This document shows, piece after piece, positions 1-9,244 of a stretch of DNA of 12,243 bases. The notes below the pieces were generated by a model. The model was not told where the DNA came from. It did no database searches and was given only the letters and a program-made list of their open reading frames with translations. The DNA comes from an uncultured Collinsella sp. (lineage in GTDB: Bacteria; Actinomycetota; Coriobacteriia; Coriobacteriales; Coriobacteriaceae): contig UROZ01000053.1 in NCBI GenBank assembly GCA_900549655.1, forward strand, positions 1-12,243, read 5' to 3'. Both the position numbers and the translations under genes were made by a program. How positions within the stretch are numbered: position 1 is the stretch's first letter; each line of letters begins with the position of its first letter.

Positions 1-86
1 AATGCCCAGCCGACAAAGAGATAGAGAACCACATATGCAACGGGGTGTTTTGAGCGGATGTTTTGGAGCGCGTCGGGGACATTCAT
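1..86 (-). CDS. 5' end of a probable membrane protein gene (partial, runs off left edge)
   Basis: On the minus strand an ATG at 86-84 follows a strong ribosome binding site: GGAGGTG reads at 97-91, four bases before the start. The frame stays open for 28 codons to the window edge. It reads MNVPDALQNIRSK, then HPVAYVVLYLFVGWA. The polar start followed by a hydrophobic run looks like a short cytoplasmic tail entering a first membrane helix. The gene is divergent from ybaB and shares its upstream region. Too little is visible to name a family. The ribosome binding site and open frame are seen directly; the membrane assignment is inferred from about 13 residues. Confidence 0.6.
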   Translation of the reverse strand, partial: MNVPDALQNIRSKHPVAYVVLYLFVGWA

Positions 87-238
87 GGGGCACCTCCAAC
101 TTGCTATCTTTGACAATCAAATTTTACCATGCCGTCATGAGCGCCACCTCGAGCGGGGGTTTAGCATTTTGCTATCTAGCTGGATGCAGAAAATGTCGGA
201 TTCCGGCTCTACAAGATTTAGCTTTCAATATTATGCAG

Positions 239-261
239 ATGCGAATTATTCAACTTCGCAT
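239..261. repeat. Inverted repeat ATGCGAA/TTCGCAT
   Basis: Perfect 7-base arms, ATGCGAA at 239-245 and TTCGCAT at 255-261, are separated by nine AT-rich bases. An overlapping alternative pairing is TTATGC (231-236) with GCATAA (258-263). No T-run follows, so an intrinsic terminator is unlikely. Its position between two divergent genes suggests a protein-binding site, which is inference. Confidence 0.35.
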
Positions 262-342
262 AATCTTTGGGTGCGGTTTGCACTCCAGGACATGTATATC
301 GACTGAGGTAGCGTGTCCGCCCCGCTTGCTTGCCCCGCGCCG

Positions 343-351
343 TGGTACGAT
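343..351 (+). promoter_or_regulatory. Candidate extended -10 promoter for ybaB-recR
   Basis: TGGTACGAT at 343-351 is an extended -10 (TGn followed by TACGAT, four of six consensus bases). No good -35 lies at 16-18 bases; TTGCTT at 326-331 is too close. Transcription would begin near 358 and give a leader of about 70 nt containing the hairpin at 371-407. It is assigned by sequence likeness only. Confidence 0.35.
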
Positions 352-370
352 TTTTGAGTTTGAAAGTCCC

Positions 371-407
371 GCCGCGCTCCGGCTGCCCTTGCAGCTCGGC
401 GTGCGGC
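371..407 (+). promoter_or_regulatory. Leader hairpin just upstream of the ybaB ribosome binding site
   Basis: GCCGCGC (371-377) pairs with GTGCGGC (401-407) using one G-U pair. After a T/C mismatch, CCGGCTGC (379-386) pairs with GCAGC-T-CGG (391-399) around the loop CCTT, with a single bulged T at 396. The stem ends eight bases before AAAGGAG (415-421). No U-run follows, so it is a 5'-leader structure and not a terminator. A role in mRNA stability or translation is inferred. Confidence 0.45.
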
Positions 408-426
408 CGCACGTAAAGGAGCCATC

Positions 427-747
427 ATGGCCGGTATGAACATGCAGCAGATGATGAAGCAGGCTCGCAAGATGCAGGAGCAGCTTGCCGCCGCGCAGGA
501 GAACCTCAAGTCCCAGACCGTCGACGCCTCTGCCGGCGGCGGTATGGTCAAGGTGACCGTTAACGGCGAGATGGAGCTCGTCAACCTTACTATCGACCCC
601 GATGCCCTCGATCCCGAGGACGTCGATATGCTGCAGGATATGATCATGGCTGCCGTCAACGAGGCCGTCCGCGGCGTCAACGAGCTCGCCAACAAGCAGA
701 TGGGCGCCATCACCGGCGGCCTCAACATCCCGGGCATGCCGTTCTAA
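427..747 (+). CDS. ybaB: YbaB/EbfC family nucleoid-associated protein
   Basis: This encodes a 106-residue protein of the YbaB/EbfC family: small, dimeric DNA-binding proteins of the nucleoid, commonly encoded beside recR and linked to DNA repair. The visible hallmarks are the Met/Gln-rich N-terminal helix (MNMQQMMKQARKMQEQL, residues 4-20), the central strand segment GGGMVKVTVNGEMELVNLTI (about 38-57), the acidic DPEDVDMLQDMI stretch, and the late helix AVNEAVRGVNELANKQMG. The C-terminus is GGLNIPGMPF. Length is normal for the family. The start is set by AAAGGAG at 415-421, five bases before the ATG. recR follows after 13 nt, so the two are almost certainly co-transcribed. dnaX, a common neighbour of this pair, is not next to it here; the upstream gene is divergent. 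Confidence 0.95.
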   Translation: MAGMNMQQMMKQARKMQEQLAAAQENLKSQTVDASAGGGMVKVTVNGEMELVNLTIDPDALDPEDVDMLQDMIMAAVNEAVRGVNELANKQMGAITGGLNIPGMPF

Positions 748-760
748 GACACGCATATAT

Positions 761-1357
761 ATGAGTGCCAACCACAGTCTGCAAAAACTGCTCGATGAGC
801 TGGGCCGTCTGCCGGGCATTGGTCCCAAGTCGGCCCAGCGCATCGCCTATTACCTGTTGGAGGCCGACGCCGAGGAGGCGCGCCGCCTGGCCGAGGCCAT
901 CCTGGAGGTCAAGCAGGAGGTCCACTTTTGCAGCCGCTGCTTTAACTACGCCACGGCCGACGAGTGCTCCATCTGCCAGGACCCGATGCGCGATACCACT
1001 CGCATTTGCGTGGTGGGCGAGCCGCGCGATGTCCAGGCGATCGAGCGCACGGGCAGCTACCACGGCCTCTACCACGTATTGGGCGGCGTGATCAGTCCCA
1101 TGGACAAGATTGGCCCCGAGCAGCTGCACATTCGAGAGCTGCTGGCACGCTTGGGCCACGAGGACATCCACGAGGTCATCATCGCCACCAACCCCAATAT
1201 TGAGGGCGAGACCACGGCGAGCTATCTGGCCCGTACCATCAAGCCGTTGGGCGTCGAGGTGTCGCGTCTGGCAAGCGGCCTTCCCGTGGGCGGCGACTTG
1301 GAGTATGCCGACGAGCTTACGCTTGGCCGCGCCATCGAGGCCCGTCGCGCGATTTAG
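761..1357 (+). CDS. recR: Recombination mediator protein RecR
   Basis: RecR acts with RecO, and in some species RecF, to load RecA onto SSB-coated single-stranded DNA during gap and break repair. The 198-residue length is typical. Features in order: the helix-hairpin-helix LPGIGPKSAQRIA (17-29); a C4 zinc finger CSRC...CSIC with Cys57, Cys60, Cys69 and Cys72; a Toprim domain from about residue 82 (CVVGEPRD) through the acidic-motif region ATNPNIEGE (142-150); and the conserved C-terminal segment SGLPVGGDLEYAD (172-184). All key residues are present. The ATG at 761 has no clear ribosome binding site (the upstream bases are AT repeats), so translation may depend on coupling to ybaB, which ends 13 nt upstream. 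No other ATG fits the family's N-terminus better. Confidence 0.97.
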   Translation: MSANHSLQKLLDELGRLPGIGPKSAQRIAYYLLEADAEEARRLAEAILEVKQEVHFCSRCFNYATADECSICQDPMRDTTRICVVGEPRDVQAIERTGSYHGLYHVLGGVISPMDKIGPEQLHIRELLARLGHEDIHEVIIATNPNIEGETTASYLARTIKPLGVEVSRLASGLPVGGDLEYADELTLGRAIEARRAI

Positions 1358-1387
1358 GTGGCGAGCCTGCTCCTGCCGTATGTTTTC

Positions 1388-1440
1388 CTCACAGTCGCAC
1401 GGGGTAGTCATAATTTCCCCGTGCGACTGTGAGTTTGTTG
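1388..1440 (+). terminator. Terminator after ybaB-recR with a perfect 17-bp stem
   Basis: CTCACAGTCGCACGGGG (1388-1404) and its exact complement (1417-1433) enclose a 12-base AT-rich loop and are followed by TTTGTTG. The stem begins 30 bases after the recR stop. The U-tract is weak but the stem is unusually long and perfect, so intrinsic termination is the simplest reading. On the opposite strand there is no T-run, so it should work only in the plus direction. Confidence 0.75.
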
Positions 1441-1519
1441 TGCAACAAAGATGCTTCGTATCCGCTTATCGCATGGATGCTTCCGCTCGCATCCTTAATT
1501 TGCTCATTCGTTGCGCAAC
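1434..1519. promoter_or_regulatory. Pair of GTTGYGCAAC palindromes, candidate operators
   Basis: GTTGTGCAAC at 1437-1446 lies inside the longer inverted repeat TTTGTTG-TG-CAACAAA (1434-1449). GTTGCGCAAC at 1510-1519 is a perfect 10-bp palindrome overlapping the candidate -35 of the next operon. The two differ at one central base and start 73 bp apart, about seven helical turns. Between them lie a direct repeat GATGCTTC (1450-1457, 1476-1483) and a small hairpin GGATGC/GCATCC (1475-1494). Spacing and position suggest a looping or dimeric repressor site; no regulator is known. Confidence 0.4.
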
Positions 1520-1541
1520 CTTTTGGGTTCGCTGATACACT
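1511..1541 (+). promoter_or_regulatory. Candidate promoter of the exported protein-kinase-FHA operon
   Basis: TGATACACT (1533-1541) is an extended -10 with hexamer TACACT. TTGCGC at 1511-1516 is a possible -35 with a 19-base spacer, which is long but tolerable with an extended -10. Transcription would begin near 1548, leaving a leader of about 56 nt before the ATG at 1604. The -35 candidate lies in the palindrome at 1510-1519, which would allow repression. Confidence 0.4.
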
Positions 1542-1563
1542 CAAATATGGATTCGAATGAATG

Positions 1564-1590
1564 CGCCGCTCCCGAGCGGCGTGTTTTTGT
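1564..1590 (+). terminator. Terminator-like hairpin between operon promoter and ribosome binding site
   Basis: CGCCGCT (1564-1570) pairs perfectly with AGCGGCG (1575-1581) around CCCG and is followed by TGTTTTTGTT (1582-1591). This has the form of an intrinsic terminator. The ribosome binding site GGAGGAG begins at 1592, directly after the T-run, leaving no room for a promoter in between. Any mRNA for the gene at 1604 must therefore read through it. It could be an attenuator, or it could simply catch read-through from recR. Confidence 0.55.
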
Positions 1591-1603
1591 TGGAGGAGAA
1601 CGC

Positions 1604-2509
1604 ATGCGGCCCGGTGGCACTCAGACAAAGCGCGGCGCCGCGGTGCGCATACGACGCCGACTGGGCTTGGCGTCGCGGGCGTACGCACTGCTATCGTGCT
1701 CGCTGGTGCTGGTCATAGCTGGCGTTTCTGCCTATGGCATGACCGTGCCGTCCATGATGCAGGCGCATGCCGCACGCGAACCGCGCGTGGGGCATGAGGT
1801 CAAAAGCGATCTGGGCACCACGACTGGATATGCTTGGGCAAGTGTGGTCGGGCATATTGTGTTTGGCACCGACGATGCGGACGGCGCCGAGGCCCCGGAC
1901 AACGAAGTCACGCTTGCCAATGGCAAAACCATCGTGCTCACCAACACCAAGATCATCGATCGATTGTCCAACAATAGCGTGGCGGCAACGGTGAATAAGG
2001 TCGAGCAGCAAAAGGAGCAGGACGCCCGGCAGTCCGGAAAGCCCGGTAGCTCGGATACTTCTGGCTCCGGCTCGGATTCATCGAGTTCGGGCGGCGGCTC
2101 TGGGTTGGGTTCCTCTACCGGAGGGCCTGGAAACGGCGGCTCGACGGGCGGCAACACTGACAACGATGCAAACTCCGGCGGCCTTTCCGCTGCTGAGGAA
2201 GAGAGCATTCACAGTTGGCTTGTGACCAAGTACAACATGCTCGACGGCTATGTTTCTCGTGCCAATGACGTGGTCTCGACCTATAACTCTACGGGAGATC
2301 CCAGGCCGTGCGACAGCCTGGTCGGGGAGATGTTTGTCATTCGAGCCGAGTTCGGTCGTCAGACATTCTCGCCCCGGTCAAGGTGGTATCAGCAGTATGC
2401 CAATCTGTGGGGCTGTTACACCAACCTATGTCAATGGGTCGGCCATTACGGCGATGATGACGTCGCGCTCGGTAACTTCAACAATAACGTGGCGGCGCTT
2501 GCCCTATGA
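1604..2509 (+). CDS. Single-pass membrane-anchored exported protein with Ser/Gly linker, function unknown
   Basis: The 301-residue product is unrecognised as a family. Visible parts in order: a basic cytoplasmic tail (1-25, with RIRRR at 15-19); one membrane segment at about 26-46 (AYALLSCSLVLVIAG); an extracellular part with the strand-like stretch EVTLANGKTIVLTNTKIIDR (101-120); a low-complexity Ser/Gly/Asp linker at about 144-193; and a C-terminal globular domain at about 194-301 with Cys236, Cys271 and Cys276 and several Trp/Tyr residues. The ATG at 1604 is chosen because GGAGGAG (1592-1598) ends five bases before it. Upstream in-frame starts (TTG 1511, ATG 1547) lack a binding site and would place coding sequence over the promoter and hairpin. 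The stop overlaps the kinase gene by 4 bp (ATGA), implying translational coupling. A ligand-sensing or cell-wall-binding partner for the kinase is inference from operon position. Confidence 0.85.
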   Translation: MRPGGTQTKRGAAVRIRRRLGLASRAYALLSCSLVLVIAGVSAYGMTVPSMMQAHAAREPRVGHEVKSDLGTTTGYAWASVVGHIVFGTDDADGAEAPDNEVTLANGKTIVLTNTKIIDRLSNNSVAATVNKVEQQKEQDARQSGKPGSSDTSGSGSDSSSSGGGSGLGSSTGGPGNGGSTGGNTDNDANSGGLSAAEEESIHSWLVTKYNMLDGYVSRANDVVSTYNSTGDPRPCDSLVGEMFVIRAEFGRQTFSPRSRWYQQYANLWGCYTNLCQWVGHYGDDDVALGNFNNNVAALAL

Positions 2510-4350
2510 TGACCGATCTTGCATTCACCACACCACAATCGCTCGGTCGCGATCCCATGGTCGGCCTGCGCCTGGCGCGTGTCGACGGGTTTGAGCCGGC
2601 CATTGCGCTCGGTCAGGACGAACTGCCTACCTATCTGCGTCGTTTTACGATGCTGTTTGCCGACGATGCCACCATGCGCCGTGGCGGTATCGGCCGCGTG
2701 ACGCGTGCTGTCAACGCCCAAGGCGAGGACGTAGCACTCAAACAGCTCATCTTGCCGACGCGCGATGAGTTTGACGACGATGCCGCCCATGAGTCGCTGG
2801 TCGCCAAGTTCAAAGCGGCATTTCGCGAGGAATATGAATGCCATCGCGCCCTTTCGGGCCTTAAGGGCTTTCCCCGCCTCTATGGCTGGGGCGAGGTCGA
2901 CGGTGTGCCTGCAATTGTCATGGAATGGGTCGAGGGCGAGACGCTCGCCCGCTTGCGCTCGCGACTCGCCGTGGACGATGCCGGACGCCTATCGCCGCTT
3001 GTGGCGGCGCGTCTGGGTCGCGACCTGTTCGATCTGCTCTGCCGTATGAGCCTGGTGGGCGAGGGCTTTGTCCATCGCGATATCTCGCCCGCTAATATTA
3101 TGGTGCGTACGGCGCGTCTACCGCTTGACCGGCAGCTTGCCGAGGGCACCTTTGACCTGTGCCTGATCGACTTTGGCTCGTCGCTGGCGCTTGAGCCTGC
3201 GTCGGCCGTGGCCGGTACCGGCGGCAAGGCGTCGTTTACGGAGCGCTATGCCACGCTGCGTCGCGCGACGGTTGCCTATGCCCCGCCCGAGATGCTCACC
3301 GACGATATTCCCGACCTGCGCGCTTTGCGTATGTCGCCGGCGATTGACGTCTATGCCGCGGCAAGCACGGTTTACGAGCTCATTGCCGGCGTCGTGCCAT
3401 ACGAAGCCGCGCCGAGCACTTCGGGCACCTCGGGTTCGCGCAAAAAGACGCGCGACATCGCGAGCCCCTACCGTCTCAAGATGGACACGCGGCCCGACTA
3501 TCCCATTGGTGCCCATGCGCCCGGTTGTGATTTGACTCAGTTGCTTCGTCGTGAGCCCGATGTGGCGCTCGCCGCGGCCGAGCAGGCCCAGCAGCTGGGG
3601 CTTGAGCCGGATTCCGAAGAGCTACGCGATGCGCTGGCGTTTGTCGATGCCCAGCTGTTCGACGTGGTGATGGCCTGTCTGTCCAGTCATCAAAAAGATC
3701 GTCCCGAGCCGGCGGCGGTCGAGGCGGCGCTCTCGGCGTTTTGTGACCACTATGCGCAAAATGTCGGTCGTTCGCTTCGCGGCGAGCCGCTCACGCCGTG
3801 CCCCATGGATGCGTCTGGCCGCGCGGTTCGTCGCGCGCTGATGGTCGGCGCGACGGTCGTCTGTGGCGTGGTTTGGGCTGTGGTCGTGGTTTCGGCCGCG
3901 CTGCTGGCGTCGGGCGCCCGCGTGACGGCGACTTTGGGATCGCTCGTGTGGTCTGGGTCGCTACCGAGTATTATTGCCGCACTGGCGTTGGCGCTGCCAG
4001 GCATAGCCGGCGTTACCGCGGGGGCACTTGCGCGCAATCGGCGCTCGGGGTTCCTGCAGGGTGTGCTTGCGCTTTCTGCCTGCGAGGTTCCGGTGCTGGT
4101 TGTGGCTGCATGTAGCGTATTTTCCCAACGCGCCGTGATGGGCGGCCTTGTTGCCGCTCTGGTTGCAACCTATACGCTTACGTGGTTTTTGCTTGCGATG
4201 GGCTTTGCCTTTGAACTTCCCGTTTCGGCACCACGACGCACAAAAGCCCAGATGGCGACTCCGCTTGCCGGTGGAGCCGCAGCTGCCCGTACTTTTGGCG
4301 GACCTGTCGAAGTATCGTCCGATTCTATTTCTACGACCAAGGAGGCCTAG
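2506..4350 (+). CDS. Membrane-associated Ser/Thr protein kinase-like protein
   Basis: The 614-residue protein has a kinase domain at about 45-410 and then about four hydrophobic segments. Seen directly: a glycine-loop-like GGIGRV (60-65), VALK with Lys79, a helix-C Glu near E109, the hinge segment IVMEWVEGETL, the catalytic loop HRDISPAN (His190-Asp192-Asn197), IDFG with Asp222, APPE (259-262), the DVY Asp281 and a late KDRP with Arg399. ATP-binding and catalytic residues are intact, so activity is likely. An oddity is that the first glycine of GxGxxG appears to be Arg58. The activation segment (225-258) carries several Ser/Thr. Predicted membrane segments lie near 443-468, 486-508, 517-538 and 544-570, unlike the single segment of PknB-type kinases, and there are no PASTA repeats. 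Tandem ATGs at 2506 and 2509 both fit; the first gives the ATGA overlap with the upstream gene. Substrates are unknown; the FHA protein encoded next is the obvious partner or target. Confidence 0.9.
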   Translation: MMTDLAFTTPQSLGRDPMVGLRLARVDGFEPAIALGQDELPTYLRRFTMLFADDATMRRGGIGRVTRAVNAQGEDVALKQLILPTRDEFDDDAAHESLVAKFKAAFREEYECHRALSGLKGFPRLYGWGEVDGVPAIVMEWVEGETLARLRSRLAVDDAGRLSPLVAARLGRDLFDLLCRMSLVGEGFVHRDISPANIMVRTARLPLDRQLAEGTFDLCLIDFGSSLALEPASAVAGTGGKASFTERYATLRRATVAYAPPEMLTDDIPDLRALRMSPAIDVYAAASTVYELIAGVVPYEAAPSTSGTSGSRKKTRDIASPYRLKMDTRPDYPIGAHAPGCDLTQLLRREPDVALAAAEQAQQLGLEPDSEELRDALAFVDAQLFDVVMACLSSHQKDRPEPAAVEAALSAFCDHYAQNVGRSLRGEPLTPCPMDASGRAVRRALMVGATVVCGVVWAVVVVSAALLASGARVTATLGSLVWSGSLPSIIAALALALPGIAGVTAGALARNRRSGFLQGVLALSACEVPVLVVAACSVFSQRAVMGGLVAALVATYTLTWFLLAMGFAFELPVSAPRRTKAQMATPLAGGAAAARTFGGPVEVSSDSISTTKEA

Positions 4351-4353
4351 GTC

Positions 4354-5292
4354 ATGGCATCTCAAGTTGAGCTCACCCCATGCGGGGCCATGTTTGACAT
4401 CTTTAAGCGCGCGGCGCATCTGAGCCATATCGAGCTGTGCGGCTTGGTGCTTTCGTCCCGTCCGCTCGCCGACGGCCGCAGCCCGCAGAGCCGAGCCGCC
4501 GATCGCTCTTGGGTTTCCCGCTTTATCGTTCGCGCGCCGGTCGGCACGCTTCAGCAGCGCTACTTTGCCGAATACGGTACCTCGGCTGCGCGTATTATGT
4601 CGCAACTGGCCCTGCGCCAGCGAAACCCCATGGACTCCACGGCTGTGATCAATATGGTGTGCGGTCCTGCAGGTGAACCGATGGTACGCGCGCTCGAAGA
4701 GTGCCACCAGGACACGAATCTCTATCGCAACGCGCTCGATCGCCTGTCCCAGGCGGCGGAACTCATGCCCGCCGAGCGCGCCGAGGCCGTGCTGGTGCTG
4801 TTTGTCGCCGTCGGTTGTTCGGCGGATGTGCGGTCCTCGGTGAACTATGCCATCGACTACGCGCACGCGACCTGTGGCGGAGGCACATCCACGCCGCGTT
4901 CGCTTGGCATGTCGCTGACTGCGGGCGAACGCGAACCCGCCCCGGCGCACCCCTTGGGCTTGCTGCGCGTGCAAAACAGTTTTGTCGTGAGCGCCCCGCG
5001 CTGGATTCAGCCGAGTGAGCAGGGTGTTGAGATTGGCGCGCTGGCCACTGGTGAGGGCGATATTACCGACGTCGGCGACGATGTCTCGGCCCGCCATGCC
5101 CATATCTGGTGCGATGCTCAAAATATCTGGCACGTCGAGGACTTGTCGTCCACCAACGGAACCGTGGTGGTAAACGGGGCCACGCGCGTCTGCATTCAGG
5201 TCGAGCCCGGCCGTTCCGCCCAACTCAATCCCGGCGACGAGCTCAAGCTCGGCGAATCCACTACCTACGCCATCCTCTTCGGTGCCCTCTAG
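4354..5292 (+). CDS. FHA-domain protein paired with the kinase
   Basis: The 312-residue protein has an unrecognised, largely helical N-terminal region (1-200) without obvious signal or membrane segments and a C-terminal FHA domain (about 225-311). FHA domains bind phosphothreonine peptides. Supporting motifs are VSARHAHI (Ser245, His248), EDLSSTNGT (Asn268) and LNPGDELKLG (291-300). The usual GR at the start of the domain reads IGA (227-229), so the Arg that normally contacts phosphate appears to be missing. The N-terminal region has scattered cysteines (10, 29, 103, 117, 155, 174). GGAGG at 4341-4345, inside the end of the kinase gene, lies eight bases before the ATG, and the genes are 3 nt apart. 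It is likely a cytoplasmic adaptor or substrate of the kinase; that role is inferred from domain and context. Confidence 0.9.
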   Translation: MASQVELTPCGAMFDIFKRAAHLSHIELCGLVLSSRPLADGRSPQSRAADRSWVSRFIVRAPVGTLQQRYFAEYGTSAARIMSQLALRQRNPMDSTAVINMVCGPAGEPMVRALEECHQDTNLYRNALDRLSQAAELMPAERAEAVLVLFVAVGCSADVRSSVNYAIDYAHATCGGGTSTPRSLGMSLTAGEREPAPAHPLGLLRVQNSFVVSAPRWIQPSEQGVEIGALATGEGDITDVGDDVSARHAHIWCDAQNIWHVEDLSSTNGTVVVNGATRVCIQVEPGRSAQLNPGDELKLGESTTYAILFGAL

Positions 5293-5302
5293 CCAGTCCC
5301 GC

Positions 5303-5336
5303 CAAATGGCCCCTCCGTCCCCAAGGGATCATTTTG
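5303..5336 (+). terminator. Weak terminator-like hairpin after the FHA gene, with REP-like core
   Basis: CAAATG (5303-5308) pairs with CATTTTG (5330-5336) with one bulged T, and CCCT (5311-5314) pairs with AGGG (5324-5327). There is no U-run, so termination would be inefficient or factor-dependent. Its loop holds CGTCCCCAA (5316-5324), which recurs after the C39 gene. Confidence 0.35.
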
Positions 5337-5416
5337 CTCCCGGCAGTCACCCGAGGTAAACCTTTACCGCCCGCCTATATTTGCCGAAATTGCACTTGAC
5401 GGCGGGGTACAATAAA

Positions 5417-5441
5417 CCCGCATGCGGATTTCCGTTGCGGG
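5417..5441 (+). promoter_or_regulatory. Hairpin at the presumed 5' end of the nifJ leader
   Basis: CCCGCA (5417-5422) pairs with TGCGGG (5436-5441), and inside it CGG (5425-5427) pairs with CCG (5432-5434). It would sit at the very 5' end of an RNA started from TACAAT (5408-5413), where such stems often protect mRNA from decay. The role is inferred. Confidence 0.3.
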
Positions 5442-5646
5442 CGCTTCCCATCGCCGGGGCGTGCCCGGGAGCATCCGGCATGCGGCCTTTGCGGCGCTCG
5501 GTCATGTGCAAGACGGGCGGTCGGGTCTGTGGGGCGCATCAGTTGCCCCTCGCCTCGGCATGTCTTCTCTCCACGCCACGTACCTGCTGCTGAGCCTGCC
5601 TGCCAGATGATTGGAAGCAACAGCGTAAATCCCATCACGCCAACAT

Positions 5647-5662
5647 CCCGGCGATCGCCGGG
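5647..5662. repeat. Perfect 16-bp palindrome CCCGGCGATCGCCGGG upstream of nifJ
   Basis: The palindrome lies 19 bases before the nifJ ribosome binding site. As DNA it is a symmetric site; as RNA it forms a 6-bp GC stem with a GATC tetraloop. No T-run follows it. Confidence 0.5.
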
Positions 5663-5694
5663 GCCTGTATACCTATATGAGAGGAGAGGGGTAT

Positions 5695-9234
<3,540 letters not shown>

Positions 9235-9244
9235 GTCTCCCACC

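Larger units (their letters stand above)
87..426. promoter_or_regulatory. Divergent intergenic region between the edge gene and ybaB
   Basis: This 340-base stretch holds no convincing gene. The left half is AT-rich for this genome and must carry the promoter of the minus-strand edge gene; a TAAAAT-like -10 reads on the minus strand near 127-122. The 9-mer TTGCTATCT occurs twice, at 101-109 and 169-177. The right half is GC-rich and contains the ybaB promoter candidate and a leader hairpin, annotated separately. Short frames that cross it lack ribosome binding sites and overlap one another. Confidence 0.5.
5293..5694 (+). promoter_or_regulatory. Long intergenic region and leader upstream of nifJ
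   Basis: These 402 bases contain no confident gene. From left to right: a hairpin with a REP-like core after the FHA gene; an inverted repeat GGTAAA-CC-TTTACC (5355-5368) resembling an operator; a possible -10 TACAAT (5408-5413) without a -35 at normal spacing (TTGACG at 5396-5401 is only six bases away); a hairpin at 5417-5441; GC-rich sequence with many short self-complementary segments; and a palindrome at 5647-5662 before the ribosome binding site. If the -10 is right, the leader is about 275 nt, long enough for a structured RNA. I recognise no known riboswitch or housekeeping RNA in it. Confidence 0.45.

Noticed and set aside
2..439. Plus-strand frame of 145 codons at the left edge
   Set aside because: It overlaps the edge gene, the ybaB promoter and the ybaB start, with no ribosome binding site and non-coding-like composition.
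1511..1603. N-terminal extension of the exported protein from TTG 1511 or ATG 1547
   Set aside because: The good ribosome binding site is directly before ATG 1604, and the extension would translate the promoter and terminator-like hairpin.
3961..5223. 420-codon minus-strand frame across the kinase and FHA genes
   Set aside because: It crosses the boundary of two well-supported plus-strand genes and shows no domain; antisense shadow.
5600..5630. Possible SRP RNA core (GGAAGCAACAGCG-like) in the nifJ leader
   Set aside because: The likeness is short, the flanks do not form the long SRP hairpin and the symmetric loop residues do not match.
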